Part shown: piece after piece, positions 18,979-28,766 of the stretch | Numbering within the stretch: the stretch's first letter is position 1 | How the letters are laid out: each line of letters starts with the position of its first letter | From: Sphingobacterium sp. B16(2022) | Lineage (GTDB): Bacteria > Bacteroidota > Bacteroidia > Sphingobacteriales > Sphingobacteriaceae | NCBI RefSeq assembly: GCF_012030425.1 | Contig: NZ_JAAUVN010000003.1 | Span: 496,001-560,000, forward strand | DNA length: 64,000 nt | Direction of reading: 5' to 3' | Notes under the pieces: generated by a model | Told to the model about the DNA's origin: nothing | The model's input: only the letters and a program-made list of their open reading frames with translations | The model's database searches: none | Translations under genes and position numbers: made by a program

Positions 18979-21117
18979 TTATCCCATCGACCTCTTAATA
19001 GAGGAAATTAGGTCATGAGCATCCAGTGGTTTCTTCAATTTTGCATCAAAAAGATTTACCTGCTTTTGTTCATCAACTTCCAGATACATACTGTCTGCCG
19101 TAAAAACAAATACCCTAACTAGTTCCCATTCTTTTTTTGCTCGTATCTTATTTAAAATTCCCCAACCGTCAAGATCAGCCATCCTTAAATCTGTGATTAC
19201 GACATCAACTTCATTTTCATCCATATATGCAAGTGCAACATGACCTTGCTCAAAGATATGTACATTTGGAAAATCCTTAAAATAGTGATTCAAGTAAAGA
19301 ACATTAATCCTATTATCATCAATGATCACAATCTTCATTTCTTGAGGAAGATCTTCCAATGTATACTGTATAGCGGTGGTTTCTAATATTTTCGTTTTTT
19401 CGACAGGAAGTACCAAAGTAAATGTAGATCCTTTTCCTAATGTGCTGACCAAATCAATATTGCCCTCCATTTGTTGGGCAAATAATTTCGATATATATAA
19501 CCCCAGCCCAAAACTACTTGTTTGCTTCTTCGCTCCGGCCATATAGTACTGACGAAATACCAGCGCCTGTTCTTCTTCTAGAATACCAATACCACTATCC
19601 TGAACAGCCACAAACAGCGTTGTTTTTCCATTTTTCAGTTTCAGATAAGCAGTGATACTGACTTCTCCTTGAGAAGTATATTTAATGGCATTACTGATCA
19701 GATTAGAAACGATCTGCTTCATTCTAAACTCACTGCTATAAATTAATAATGTAGGGTCTATTTCTATTTTTTTAACAATAGTAATATTTTTATTTTGGGC
19801 TTGATGATTGTGTAAATTAAGGATATTTAGTAATAATTGGTGCGGTGCAAAATAATCATATTGCACATCCATTGCCCCTGCTTCCAGTTTACTCAGATTT
19901 AATATGTCATTTACAGTACTATTGATTACATCTATTTCGTGCGAAGCAGAGTTAAGATATTCAGGATGGATCACATTACCACCGTTATTCTTTCTTAATA
20001 TATTAATTATTCCCTGCAATGCATTGATTGGCGATCGTACCTCATGACTTACACTAGCTAAAATAGTCGTTTTCTCAGCCGCTACCTGTGATGCATAATC
20101 CTTCTCCTCCTGCAATTTACGTTCATAAGAAACGGCATTTGACTGATAGAAGAAAATGAGGATAATTGACAGTCCAATTATGATAAAAGATCCAATAAGC
20201 TGATTTCTAAAATTATGTGTACTTTCTTTGTATAATGCCAAGTCTTTTTTTTCTGCTTTTCGTAGTAGCGCTAACTCGTGACTTTTAATAACATCAATTC
20301 CCTTCCTCAGATTATCCAGTAAGCTTCTATTTGCCAGCACCAGTTGTTTTTCTTTATCTTGAAGAGCAACAAACTTTTCTTGGAGGTTCTTTAAATTTTG
20401 ACGGTAAACTTTTTTATTTTGCTGTATTAGGTAGGCTATATTACGGGAAATTACATCTTTTTGCAACGTATTAAAATCCTGTGTAATCGTCCTAGCGACA
20501 AGCGTATCATTTTTAGCTTTAAAAATACGGTTAAAGAGATTTTCTTTTTTTCGGATTGTCGTATCTTTCTTTAATGTATTAAAGGAGGTGTCACTCATTA
20601 TCCTCTTTACAATCGAATCGACCTGCTCAAACTTAGGATCCCTTAATAATGTTTTATTGGACGAAGATAAAACAGACAAGGAGTCCTTTGTAAAGAATAT
20701 GAGTTGATCTACTGTCTGCTTTAATGTCGCAAATTCTTGTGAAAGCACCTTCTTTTGCTCCATATCTTCTGCACTCACCTGCATTAAATTTTCCTTCAAA
20801 GGCAATTTCGACAATGAGTCTACAGAATACCTAATCGTATCCAATTTATTTTTGTAAGCTGAAAAAGTAGGCTTATCAAAATTCACGGTATACAACCTGA
20901 AAAGGTTTTCGGCTTCACTATATACGGAGAATAATCGATCAAGTCCAGAAGATTGTTTATATGAAGATGCATATGCAGCATCAAGACGTTCTTTTACCTT
21001 TTGCTGTTCATAATACTGGTAAATAAAAATAACACCTAAGTATATAAAAGAAGCAATAAGTGCTCCGATCAATAAAGCTCGAAGGAGAAATGTTTTTTTC
21101 TTTTTTAGTGTTGACAA
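18979..21117 (-). CDS. hybrid sensor histidine kinase with C-terminal receiver
   Basis: A 712-residue membrane kinase. Transmembrane helix at ~11-33, a ~275-residue extracytoplasmic helical, coiled-coil-rich sensor region, second helix at ~308-330. HisKA with the phospho-acceptor His near residue 358 (SVSHEVRSPINAL), HATPase with NLISNAIKYT (N box), DSGIGI (G1), SFGLGLYISK (G2). A receiver domain ends the protein (IVIIDDNRINVLYLN; phospho-acceptor Asp in VVITDLRM near residue 643; Lys in KLKKPL). The start is TTG: a TGA stands 10 codons upstream and no ATG lies between. No partner phosphotransfer protein is adjacent. A TTGTAG-type palindrome lies 167 bp upstream. Confidence 0.9.
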   Translation of the reverse strand: MSTLKKKKTFLLRALLIGALIASFIYLGVIFIYQYYEQQKVKERLDAAYASSYKQSSGLDRLFSVYSEAENLFRLYTVNFDKPTFSAYKNKLDTIRYSVDSLSKLPLKENLMQVSAEDMEQKKVLSQEFATLKQTVDQLIFFTKDSLSVLSSSNKTLLRDPKFEQVDSIVKRIMSDTSFNTLKKDTTIRKKENLFNRIFKAKNDTLVARTITQDFNTLQKDVISRNIAYLIQQNKKVYRQNLKNLQEKFVALQDKEKQLVLANRSLLDNLRKGIDVIKSHELALLRKAEKKDLALYKESTHNFRNQLIGSFIIIGLSIILIFFYQSNAVSYERKLQEEKDYASQVAAEKTTILASVSHEVRSPINALQGIINILRKNNGGNVIHPEYLNSASHEIDVINSTVNDILNLSKLEAGAMDVQYDYFAPHQLLLNILNLHNHQAQNKNITIVKKIEIDPTLLIYSSEFRMKQIVSNLISNAIKYTSQGEVSITAYLKLKNGKTTLFVAVQDSGIGILEEEQALVFRQYYMAGAKKQTSSFGLGLYISKLFAQQMEGNIDLVSTLGKGSTFTLVLPVEKTKILETTAIQYTLEDLPQEMKIVIIDDNRINVLYLNHYFKDFPNVHIFEQGHVALAYMDENEVDVVITDLRMADLDGWGILNKIRAKKEWELVRVFVFTADSMYLEVDEQKQVNLFDAKLKKPLDAHDLISSIKRSMG

Positions 21118-21283
21118 GAGTTCAGTATATTTTCTTCAGATGTATGGCAAGCGCAGGCATCGATACTCCATGCAGCATATTTTGCTGACATCAAATTATG
21201 TGAGCATTAAAATAGTAACAATAATAACTATTATAACTGTACACCTATGAAGATCGTTGGATAAAAAATAGATTGTTTATAAA

Positions 21284-21303
21284 TTTGTAGCTACCCCGCT
21301 ACA
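21284..21303 (-). promoter_or_regulatory. palindromic operator-like element, copy 2
   Basis: TTTGTAGCTACCCCGCTACA on the plus strand; arms TGTAG/CTACA with an 8-base spacer. It lies in the upstream region of the hybrid kinase, which is transcribed on the minus strand, and also just beyond the 3' end of the CapD paralogue. Confidence 0.5.
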
Positions 21304-21388
21304 TCAATCTATATTTCGAATGATAATTTTCTAATTAAAGAATATAATACTCCTAAACAAGGAAATTATTTATTAAGGAAATATCCTG

Positions 21389-23380
21389 TTAAGCATTTCT
21401 AGCGATAGGATAGATCGGTACTTCAGAAACTATTTTATCCATAATTTCCATGTCCAAAACTTCATTATCCAGTATTTCGAATTCTGAATTCTGCGACTTA
21501 AATTCAGGAACTATTTTTTTCATATGTCTCACGAGATTCATAAAATCGGGTAGAATAGCATGCGGACCTACTATATGTTGACACAAATAATTAATTCGTT
21601 CTACTTTTTGAAGCAAATCGTCGTGATTTACCTTCGCTATCATTATTTTGGGATGGTGAGTCTTTATTGTATTCTCATTATTCGCAAGAAGCTCTTCATA
21701 GATCTTCTCTCCAGGGCGTAACCCAACGATTTTGATATCAATATCTTCTGGATAACGATAACCTTTCAAATTAATCATACGTTTTGCCAGATCGATGATA
21801 CGAATTGACTTACCCATATCAAACACAAAAATCTCTCCCCCTTTTCCCATCACTCCAGCTTCTTGGACCAATTGACAAGCTTCTGGAATTGTCATAAAAA
21901 ATCGGGTGATATCAGGATGAGTCAATGTCAATGGACCACCTTGCTCCATCTGTTTCTCAAAAAGTGGGATCACCGATCCATTAGAACCTAGCACATTACC
22001 AAATCGGGTAATGATAAATTGGGTATCGGATTTTCCACTGCAACTGCTCACATATATTTCAGCCATGCGCTTTGTTGCTCCCATAATATTAGTCGGGTTA
22101 ACCGCTTTATCCGTGGATACCATGACCATTTTTTTAACCCCATATTTCATCGAGAGGTCTACAACATTTTTACTTCCTAGCACATTTGTCTGTATTGATT
22201 CGTATGGATTAGCCTCCATTAAGGGCACATGTTTGTAGGCCGCCGCATGAAATACCAAATCCGGATGATACTCTGCAAATATCTTTTGCATGAAAAAATA
22301 ATTACGCACATCTCCAACAACACAATGTAAATGTTCAGGATAGCTGCATTTTATTGATTGTTGTATATCATACAAAGGAGATTCAGCTTGATCTAATAAA
22401 ATCAATTTTTTATAAGAACGTCGGGCAATTTGCCGAGCAAGCTCTGAGCCAATTGATCCCGCTGCACCTGTCACCAAAATTACTTTACCTTCCATCTCGG
22501 CTTCTATCTCCTGATGATCCAGTTTGATAGGCTTACGTCCCAATAAATCATCAATTTCTAAAGGTCTGATCTCACGATTCACTCTTGAATTAGGTAGAAT
22601 ACGCGCAGGAGACATGATTTTAAGTTCAAGACCAAGCTGATGAAACCAATCCGAAACATATTGCAAACGTTCCGGATCATTATTTTCTACAGCAATAATC
22701 ACATCCGTTATACGGTTTCTTTTAATAAAATCTGATGTAATTTCAGTTATATCCAGAATTTTTAAACCCGCAAGCCGTTTACCGACTCGATTTAACTGAT
22801 CCTCTACAAATGCAATTACATGATATTTCACTTGAGGGTCTTCTTTTAAAAGAGAATAAGTTGAGAGTCCGGGACGAGAAGCACCAAAAATCAAGACGTT
22901 TTCCAACTTTCTGGCAGATAATGAGAGATATTCAAATACCGTACGATATACCACACGAGAACCGATCATGAATACCAGTAACATACAGAACTGCATGGTC
23001 AATAGTCCATAAGGTAATCTCAGGTAATCTGACACCGTACTTCCCCGCTCTACAACCGACCTGACGATAATCATGAATAGCATCAGCACAATATAAGCTG
23101 TTGCTGTCGTTTTAAATATTTTAATTGCATCTTGAATACCCGTCTGACGTACAATCCCTTTAAAAGTACTATTGCTAACAAAAAAAGTAAAATATATGAA
23201 AAGAATAATGATTAGCTTTTTCAACATCATCGAAACATCAGCAAACCCTTTAAAGTCATAGAGTACATAAATAGACAGTATATAACTGACAAATACAATA
23301 AACATATCGATTATCAAAATAATCCAACGCGGATGGTCTCGATATAAATGTCTTTTTAAATCTCCAAAAAAACTTATCAT
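21389..23380 (-). CDS. CapD/WbpM-type membrane nucleotide-sugar 4,6-dehydratase, second copy
   Basis: A 663-residue paralogue of the protein at 440-2386, collinear over the whole length including four N-terminal membrane segments, FGASRPG, TGAAGSIGSEL and STDKAVNPTNIMGATKR. It should carry out the same type of UDP-sugar dehydration for capsule or exopolysaccharide. The C-terminal tail is slightly longer (ending near PIYPIARNA). It is divergent from a CpsB-like phosphatase gene. This arrangement suggests an exopolysaccharide control region whose glycosyltransferases are elsewhere. Confidence 0.9.
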   Translation of the reverse strand: MISFFGDLKRHLYRDHPRWIILIIDMFIVFVSYILSIYVLYDFKGFADVSMMLKKLIIILFIYFTFFVSNSTFKGIVRQTGIQDAIKIFKTTATAYIVLMLFMIIVRSVVERGSTVSDYLRLPYGLLTMQFCMLLVFMIGSRVVYRTVFEYLSLSARKLENVLIFGASRPGLSTYSLLKEDPQVKYHVIAFVEDQLNRVGKRLAGLKILDITEITSDFIKRNRITDVIIAVENNDPERLQYVSDWFHQLGLELKIMSPARILPNSRVNREIRPLEIDDLLGRKPIKLDHQEIEAEMEGKVILVTGAAGSIGSELARQIARRSYKKLILLDQAESPLYDIQQSIKCSYPEHLHCVVGDVRNYFFMQKIFAEYHPDLVFHAAAYKHVPLMEANPYESIQTNVLGSKNVVDLSMKYGVKKMVMVSTDKAVNPTNIMGATKRMAEIYVSSCSGKSDTQFIITRFGNVLGSNGSVIPLFEKQMEQGGPLTLTHPDITRFFMTIPEACQLVQEAGVMGKGGEIFVFDMGKSIRIIDLAKRMINLKGYRYPEDIDIKIVGLRPGEKIYEELLANNENTIKTHHPKIMIAKVNHDDLLQKVERINYLCQHIVGPHAILPDFMNLVRHMKKIVPEFKSQNSEFEILDNEVLDMEIMDKIVSEVPIYPIARNA

Positions 23381-23895
23381 AATCTTATTGCTAACAGTTC
23401 ACTCTTATTAATAGGATATGGTTAGTAAAGGGTATTTAGATGACCCTTAAATGGCTCCTATTCAATATTATAATTCACAACACCAATTTACTTAAAAATT
23501 GACAATCCTCGTATATACATTTTCACATATTTATTAATTATTAATAAAACCGGTTCACTTTTAATATGCTTTCTAGCGAAGTGGCAGGGTTAATAACAAA
23601 AATCTTACAAAAAGGTTTTTGATTTAAAAACTTTACTAAATAAAATTCTAAAAAATTTCTTTATCAAGGCTTTAACTGTTTAAACAGTTATATTATCATC
23701 CTTTCAAACACATTTCCTCACAAGTAATGTTGGCACACTAATTGAGAACATTTATTTACAATAAATTGGGGAAAATAACGTTGTGAAAACAGGCTTTAAG
23801 CTCATATTTCAATTTTGCTTAATATGCGAATATTTGTCAGATCGCAACGTACTTTAATCTATACTATCGAAAAACAATTATTACTAAAATCACAG
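23381..23895. other. divergent promoter region, capD paralogue / cpsB
   Basis: About 515 AT-rich bases with no gene. It contains TTTACAATAAAT at 23755-23766, a 12-mer also found upstream of the first capD (137-148) and upstream of the small gene at 36787 (36289-36300). Confidence 0.45.
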
Positions 23896-24699
23896 ATGTC
23901 TTTTTTTAGCAATCTATTCACAAAAAATAAAAATGCCGCTTCGGTCCGATCCATATCTCAATTGGATTTTCTTGAAGTTGACATACATAATCATTTACTA
24001 CCGGGCATTGATGACGGTAGCACATCAGTACAGCAATCATTAGGCTATATTAAGGAATTAAGCAACCTTGGTTTCAAAAAATTTATTTGTACTCCACATA
24101 TCATGGAGGGTGTACATCCTAATACTAAATTTAGCATTGGACAAGCCCACAATGCACTAAGCGAAGGATTAAAAAATTCAGGAAGCGATGTGGAGATTTT
24201 TGCTGCCGCAGAACACATGATCGACGACGGCCTTCATGCACTGGTTGAGAGCAATGATTTGTGCTTAATGCCTGGCGGATATGTTTTGATTGAAATGTCA
24301 TACCTTTCCGAATCGAAGGCTTTATTTCAAACCATATTGAATATTCAAAAATTAGGGTACAAACCTATATTGGCACATCCCGAACGCTATAATTATTATC
24401 ACAGCAATTTCAACATTTACAAACAGATAAAAGATGCTGGATGTTTTTTACAATTAAACCTTTTATCTCTGAGCAGATATTATGGTGTTGATGTAAAAGC
24501 CATTGCCATGACACTTGTTAAATCGGGTATGTACGATTTTGTCGGAACAGACCTGCACCATGATAAGCACCTCCGCTCATTAAAAGATATTGTTGAAAAA
24601 TATCCTGTCCGGGAAATGCTAAAAACCTGTACAATTTTAAACCCGACCCTACTTGATCATTTCAATGCAGGCAAAGGGCAACATATTATCGCCGGATAA
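23896..24699 (+). CDS. CpsB/YwqE-like PHP-domain protein-tyrosine phosphatase
   Basis: A 267-residue manganese-dependent phosphatase of the PHP superfamily. Such enzymes dephosphorylate the BY-kinases that control capsule chain length and export. Metal-binding motifs: VDIHNHLLPGIDDG, CTPHI, the ILAHPERY segment and VGTDLHHD. The ATG at 23896 (MSFFSNLFTKNK) is preferred: relatives begin with a short lysine-rich stretch before the first metal motif, while in-frame TTG at 23815 and ATG at 23824 would add an unconserved tail. No BY-kinase or Wza homologue is present in the window. Confidence 0.88.
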   Translation: MSFFSNLFTKNKNAASVRSISQLDFLEVDIHNHLLPGIDDGSTSVQQSLGYIKELSNLGFKKFICTPHIMEGVHPNTKFSIGQAHNALSEGLKNSGSDVEIFAAAEHMIDDGLHALVESNDLCLMPGGYVLIEMSYLSESKALFQTILNIQKLGYKPILAHPERYNYYHSNFNIYKQIKDAGCFLQLNLLSLSRYYGVDVKAIAMTLVKSGMYDFVGTDLHHDKHLRSLKDIVEKYPVREMLKTCTILNPTLLDHFNAGKGQHIIAG

Positions 24700-24718
24700 A
24701 TAATCGGAATAGCAGGTA

Positions 24719-24758
24719 AAAAAGGAGCTTTATACTAACGTGTATAAAGCTCCTTTTC
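24719..24758. terminator. bidirectional terminator, cpsB / acyltransferase
   Basis: AAAAGGAGCTTTATAC and GTATAAAGCTCCTTTT form a near-perfect 16-bp stem with a short loop between the two convergent genes. Confidence 0.9.
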
Positions 24759-24777
24759 ATTAACAGCGTATATGTGA

Positions 24778-26643
24778 TCACAGATATTCCTTCCGTAGCA
24801 GATAATCCACAACCTGACTAGCCCCAAATGCACTAAGATGATGTTTATCAAACATGTAAGACATCCCCATTTCCTGAGAATTGTGCTCTATTTCTCCATG
24901 TTTATAAATATCAATATAATGTTGCTCCGGGATAATTCGTTTCAGAAATTCATTAACTTGTTGCCCTTCGTCTAGAATAAATTGCTGCTCATCTAGAACA
25001 GGGTTAAACATTTTCTTTAATGCAACCTGTCGGTAAGGAACCCGATAAAGTTCGGTTTGTCCGATGAAATAATACTGTAGCCCATAACTATCAAAGAGCG
25101 CAGTCATCTGACTTAAACCTTGCTTTATTTCTTTAGGTGTATAGTTCATTTCCTCATATGTATTCATTAACCAATGAACAGAAATAAACACCTTATTGAT
25201 TTTATTCTCATTTTTAGGCAGGAACTCGGTATAAAAATAGTCCCATAACTGAACTGACTTATCATAACCTTTTGGATCTGGAAAAGGAAAAGTTAGGCTT
25301 AAACTCATCTCAAGCAGATGCTGATCTTCTTTCAAGGCATTTCTAAAAGCCGTAGAAAGCTGCGCCGCATGGCTGTCCCCGATCAATAAGATATTTTCTT
25401 TTCCCACATCGATTTTCAAACATTCTTCTTTATCATAGGTGTTATAATTCGGGCTTCTTGTGATATAGCAATTACATGGGTTCAAATGCTGATGCTCATC
25501 CTGTTGAAAATAATGGACATATTGATTATCAACGAGGCGAATTTTATCCCATAATGTATGCTTAGGAAATACAAAGAGCATTGTTGCAAGTAAAGCAACT
25601 ACACATCCAGAAATTGTTAAAATCTTAGCGCCAAATATATTTTTCTTTCGCTCAAACAGATAAAAAGATAGGATAGCAAAAATAAAAGAAAGAAAAAAAG
25701 GAATAAGAATACTATAACGCCATTGCATCAAAAACTCAAATTTTCGATAGAGCACATAAAATGGCCAATGCCACAGGTACAAAGAGTAAGAAATTTTTCC
25801 TAAAAATTGAATTCCGCTATTTTGAAACCATACCAATTGATGATCTATAGTCAATAAAACAGCAGTTGCCAAAACAGGAATTACAACTAATATTGGAGAC
25901 CATGTATGATTTGCGCGAATAAATAGAGCGGAAACAAGCATTAGTACTAAGCTCATAATGGTTAGTGCTGTTAAGAATGGTTTCAACCTAACTTTTAATT
26001 CTTGACTGTACAAAAAAGCCAAACCCCCAATTAAAAATTCCCAAATCCGCGTCGGCATCAAATAAAAAGCCCAACTGCTACGACTTCCCATACCAAGCCA
26101 AAGAGAAAGGGAAAGTACCGTTAAAACAATTAAAATGAAGCGAAATTGTTTTAAATGTTGTAAGTACCACCGATCCTTAAGTGTCCATAAAGCAAGTGGA
26201 TAGATAACATAAAATTGCCATTCAACAGCTAAGGACCAGCTATGTAAAAACAGATTATCCTGGACATCGGGTGAAAAATAATCGCCAGATAAACTTCCAT
26301 AATAAATATTAGACATAAATGCGAGACTCAATGCAATATACTTCGCATTAAGCTTCAGATCGACATCAAAATACAAAAGAGGCAATAATAGCAACATTAC
26401 CACTGAAACACCTAACAGTGCTGGCACAATCCGCCTCATTCTTCTTTCAATAAATGAAAAATAAGAAAACCGATCTCCTTTAATCTCTTTTAAAATAATT
26501 TTGGTCATCAAAAATCCTGATATAACGAAAAATATATCAACCCCTATATATCCTCCCTCAAAAAATGGAAAATTATAATGATAGAGTAAAACAAAACAAA
26601 CAGCAATTGCCCGCAAAAGGCCAATATCATAACGAAACGTCAT
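24778..26643 (-). CDS. OafA/YrhL-type acyltransferase with C-terminal SGNH domain
   Basis: A 621-residue membrane O-acyltransferase. The N-terminal ~340 residues are the acyltransferase-3 domain with about ten membrane helices, opening with RYDIGLLRAIAVCFVLLYHYN and GGYIGVDIFFVISGFL. The extracytoplasmic C-terminal part is an SGNH hydrolase-like domain: ILLIGDSHAAQL (Ser block, near residue 420) and the terminal DKHHLSAFGA (Asp-x-x-His). The fusion is the layout of enzymes that O-acetylate lipopolysaccharide, capsule or peptidoglycan. Acetyl as the acyl group is an inference. Genome context (CpsB, CapD) fits polysaccharide modification. Confidence 0.9.
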   Translation of the reverse strand: MTFRYDIGLLRAIAVCFVLLYHYNFPFFEGGYIGVDIFFVISGFLMTKIILKEIKGDRFSYFSFIERRMRRIVPALLGVSVVMLLLLPLLYFDVDLKLNAKYIALSLAFMSNIYYGSLSGDYFSPDVQDNLFLHSWSLAVEWQFYVIYPLALWTLKDRWYLQHLKQFRFILIVLTVLSLSLWLGMGSRSSWAFYLMPTRIWEFLIGGLAFLYSQELKVRLKPFLTALTIMSLVLMLVSALFIRANHTWSPILVVIPVLATAVLLTIDHQLVWFQNSGIQFLGKISYSLYLWHWPFYVLYRKFEFLMQWRYSILIPFFLSFIFAILSFYLFERKKNIFGAKILTISGCVVALLATMLFVFPKHTLWDKIRLVDNQYVHYFQQDEHQHLNPCNCYITRSPNYNTYDKEECLKIDVGKENILLIGDSHAAQLSTAFRNALKEDQHLLEMSLSLTFPFPDPKGYDKSVQLWDYFYTEFLPKNENKINKVFISVHWLMNTYEEMNYTPKEIKQGLSQMTALFDSYGLQYYFIGQTELYRVPYRQVALKKMFNPVLDEQQFILDEGQQVNEFLKRIIPEQHYIDIYKHGEIEHNSQEMGMSYMFDKHHLSAFGASQVVDYLLRKEYL

Positions 26644-26703
26644 TTAGGCTAACATCCAATTTGATGGATGCACTAAATTTATAAAAATAAGCTGATTAAA
26701 AAA

Positions 26704-26731
26704 AAGAGCGCTTTCTATAGAAAGCGCTCTT
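26704..26731 (-). terminator. terminator after the 529-residue lipoprotein gene
   Basis: A 28-bp perfect palindrome AAGAGCGCTTTC...GAAAGCGCTCTT followed on the minus strand by a run of T; it also faces the acyltransferase leader. Confidence 0.9.
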
Positions 26732-26755
26732 CAAAAAGGTAGATTAAAAAATATT

Positions 26756-28345
26756 TTATTTACTTACACTTTTAATACAACGGATTTGTAAAGCAAAGTT
26801 TGCATCCGCGACAGCAGTATTAATTGACCATCCCTGCGAATTCTTAGTACCAGTCATTTGAAGACGTTGTTTATTTGCTAATAAATATAAACCTTGCGAT
26901 CCAAATGAATCTCCTGTATTATTGTCATTATACGAACCTCCGTATGGCAAATAGAATTCTTTATAACGGTCATCTCCAGGATTCACTTGAGAACCGAAAA
27001 ACATTCCTAAGTTTGTTCCGGCAGTTCCATCATAAGTATCCACCCAGCGAGCAGGATCCCATTTATTAATATTTTGAGGATTATCAACACCACCTGCATC
27101 AGTGTCTGTTTTTAATTTATCAAACTCAGCTTTAGTTGGAAGTCTCCAGGTATTCAATGGTAACACTAAAGAACAAGGATCTGTAGCGCCACCATTAATA
27201 GCTGTTGAAGGTTTTTGATTGTTAACACTACCATCTAATACTTTAGGAATCTGAAATCCTGGGAACCAGTAATTACCATAGGAATCATTCGTCTCTGCAA
27301 AACCGTATACACCATTACTATACGTTAAGTTACCTAAAGCCCAAACTTTACCTCCGATATTAACACTAATAGGAGCTTTTACTTTAAGATCCAAAATGTA
27401 TTTAATACCCGGATTCAAGGTCAAATTTTTAAATGATAATGGTTTCGCAACACTATTATTTATTGAAAGCCCCGTTAACTCTACGATACCGGCTGTAGTT
27501 GCTGCAGTTGTAATGAATGTAGAGTCCGACTCTATTACTGTGCCAGTAGTATTTTTCAAATGAAAGGCAACTGGAGCACTTGAGCTTCCTGCATAAGTAA
27601 CAGCACTCGTAGACAATACAACATCAGCATTCGTATTCGAAGGTGAAATAATAGCCCCAGCAATTGAAGTTACTGCACCAATTTTAGAGGAATCAAATTT
27701 CAATGTTACCTGTGTAAATAAATGATCTAGATCTGCATTAAGAATATTTTGACCCGCTTTTACTTCAAACTCAACTTGATCTAACATAAAATCTTTGTCA
27801 GCTGTAAGACCTGTAAAATTTACAGTACTCAAAGTTGCGTTTGCGGCAATTGTAGGTAAAGACTTATTCGTACCAGAAGCATAAACCACAAAGGTATACT
27901 TACCCTTATCAATTGCGAAGTCCTGCGCACCAGCCCCTTGAGTAAAAGATTTTGTTTCCTTATATTTGCCTGTAGCATCAAAAATAGCGACAAAGTAAAC
28001 CGTTCCTTGCTTCAAAACTTGTTCAGAATTACCCGTACTAGTAACTGCCGCACGATTAGAAGCTTTCAAAACATCATTGCTTGAACCTAATGCTACAGGT
28101 GTTAATGTTGCGACTAACGTATACTCATTATTATAGGCAACTTCAACAGTTTGTGCCGAGGCAGTAAAAGTTCGCCCTACAGAACCTACTTTCGCCGGAG
28201 CTGCTTTAGCATAAGTTTGACCAATATTTAAACGGATTGTTGAACCTTCGTTTACAACTTCATTTGTTTCTTTACTACAAGAAGAAATAAATAGAGCAAA
28301 AGCTAATGTAGTAACTAAGCCCAATTTAATTTTAAAATTTTTCAT
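26756..28345 (-). CDS. fimbrillin-like lipoprotein with FISUMP-like C-terminal domain
   Basis: A 529-residue lipoprotein; the signal peptide ends in a lipobox with Cys23 (FISSCSK). The N-terminal two beta-rich parts (about residues 30-310) resemble FimA/Mfa-type fimbrillins (segments YFVAIFDATGKY and KGKYTFVVYASGT). The C-terminal ~190 residues look like the Fibrobacter-major-paralogous (FISUMP) module: WALGNLTYSNGVYGF, DPCSLVLPLNTWRLPTKAEFDKL and a final FALQIRCIKS. It probably sits on the cell surface as adhesin or pilus tip/shaft component. It follows a 61-codon small gene by 39 bp and is closed by a terminator. Ligand unknown. Confidence 0.8.
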   Translation of the reverse strand: MKNFKIKLGLVTTLAFALFISSCSKETNEVVNEGSTIRLNIGQTYAKAAPAKVGSVGRTFTASAQTVEVAYNNEYTLVATLTPVALGSSNDVLKASNRAAVTSTGNSEQVLKQGTVYFVAIFDATGKYKETKSFTQGAGAQDFAIDKGKYTFVVYASGTNKSLPTIAANATLSTVNFTGLTADKDFMLDQVEFEVKAGQNILNADLDHLFTQVTLKFDSSKIGAVTSIAGAIISPSNTNADVVLSTSAVTYAGSSSAPVAFHLKNTTGTVIESDSTFITTAATTAGIVELTGLSINNSVAKPLSFKNLTLNPGIKYILDLKVKAPISVNIGGKVWALGNLTYSNGVYGFAETNDSYGNYWFPGFQIPKVLDGSVNNQKPSTAINGGATDPCSLVLPLNTWRLPTKAEFDKLKTDTDAGGVDNPQNINKWDPARWVDTYDGTAGTNLGMFFGSQVNPGDDRYKEFYLPYGGSYNDNNTGDSFGSQGLYLLANKQRLQMTGTKNSQGWSINTAVADANFALQIRCIKSVSK

Positions 28346-28384
28346 TAATTAGATTTTAAATATGTAAAAAAATAGGGATAGTTA

Positions 28385-28570
28385 CTACCACTCTATCTCG
28401 TGCTCTTGCGTCTCAGTTCCCCAAGATTCTTTGATGGAATTATTGGTTTCACCATTAACCGAAGCAGCTGCAATGCTATGCTCTAGTTCAACTTTCAGCA
28501 TGTCAACACGAGGAGATTCATAACTTAATTGACCTTTAGAGTTAGCCAAAAATACATTGTTAGTTTTCAT
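28385..28570 (-). CDS. small protein A of the ELEQGIAAGS family
   Basis: A 61-residue protein starting MKTNNVFLANSKG; the ATG at 28570 is preferred to an upstream in-frame extension. It shares YxSPRVDMLKVELEHSIAAAS with small proteins B, C and D (position-by-position similar over about 20 residues) and ends in Trp, with a second Trp 12 residues earlier. No signal peptide and no membrane segment. It stands 39 bp before the 529-residue lipoprotein gene and probably shares its transcript. Function unknown. The EL-x-x-GIAAGS segment faintly resembles double-Gly leader cleavage sites, but there is no GG. Confidence 0.75.
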   Translation of the reverse strand: MKTNNVFLANSKGQLSYESPRVDMLKVELEHSIAAASVNGETNNSIKESWGTETQEHEIEW

Positions 28571-28680
28571 TTTTATTATCTTTATTTTTAAGTGCAAAAT
28601 CATAATCTCAAAATCCAAAATCGAAATCATTCTACTGTTTATAAAGGGATTATAACCTCACTTTCAGATTTTAAGTTGTG

Positions 28681-28688
28681 CAAAACTA
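28681..28688 (-). promoter_or_regulatory. -7 box of small gene A / lipoprotein operon
   Basis: CAAAACTA on the plus strand is TAGTTTTG on the minus strand, a perfect TAnnTTTG box, about 110 bp upstream of the ATG of small protein A. The nearer palindrome begins 49 bp upstream of it. Confidence 0.5.
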
Positions 28689-28736
28689 GATAATATTAAA
28701 ATACATAAATAAGATTTTACTCTAAATAAGTACGCT

Positions 28737-28756
28737 TGTAGAGGGTCAACTACAAG
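28737..28756 (-). promoter_or_regulatory. palindromic operator-like element, copy 4
   Basis: TGTAGAGGGTCAACTACAAG; with the flanking base the arms are CTTGTAG/CTACAAG. It begins 30 bp before copy 3, roughly three helical turns, as expected for tandem activator sites. Confidence 0.5.
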
Positions 28757-28766
28757 CATGCTCATT

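Noticed and set aside
18979..21117. Hybrid kinase as a SusR-type hybrid two-component regulator of a polysaccharide locus
   Set aside because: It lacks the periplasmic Reg_prop/Y_Y_Y propeller and the AraC-type HTH after the receiver; it is a plain hybrid kinase.
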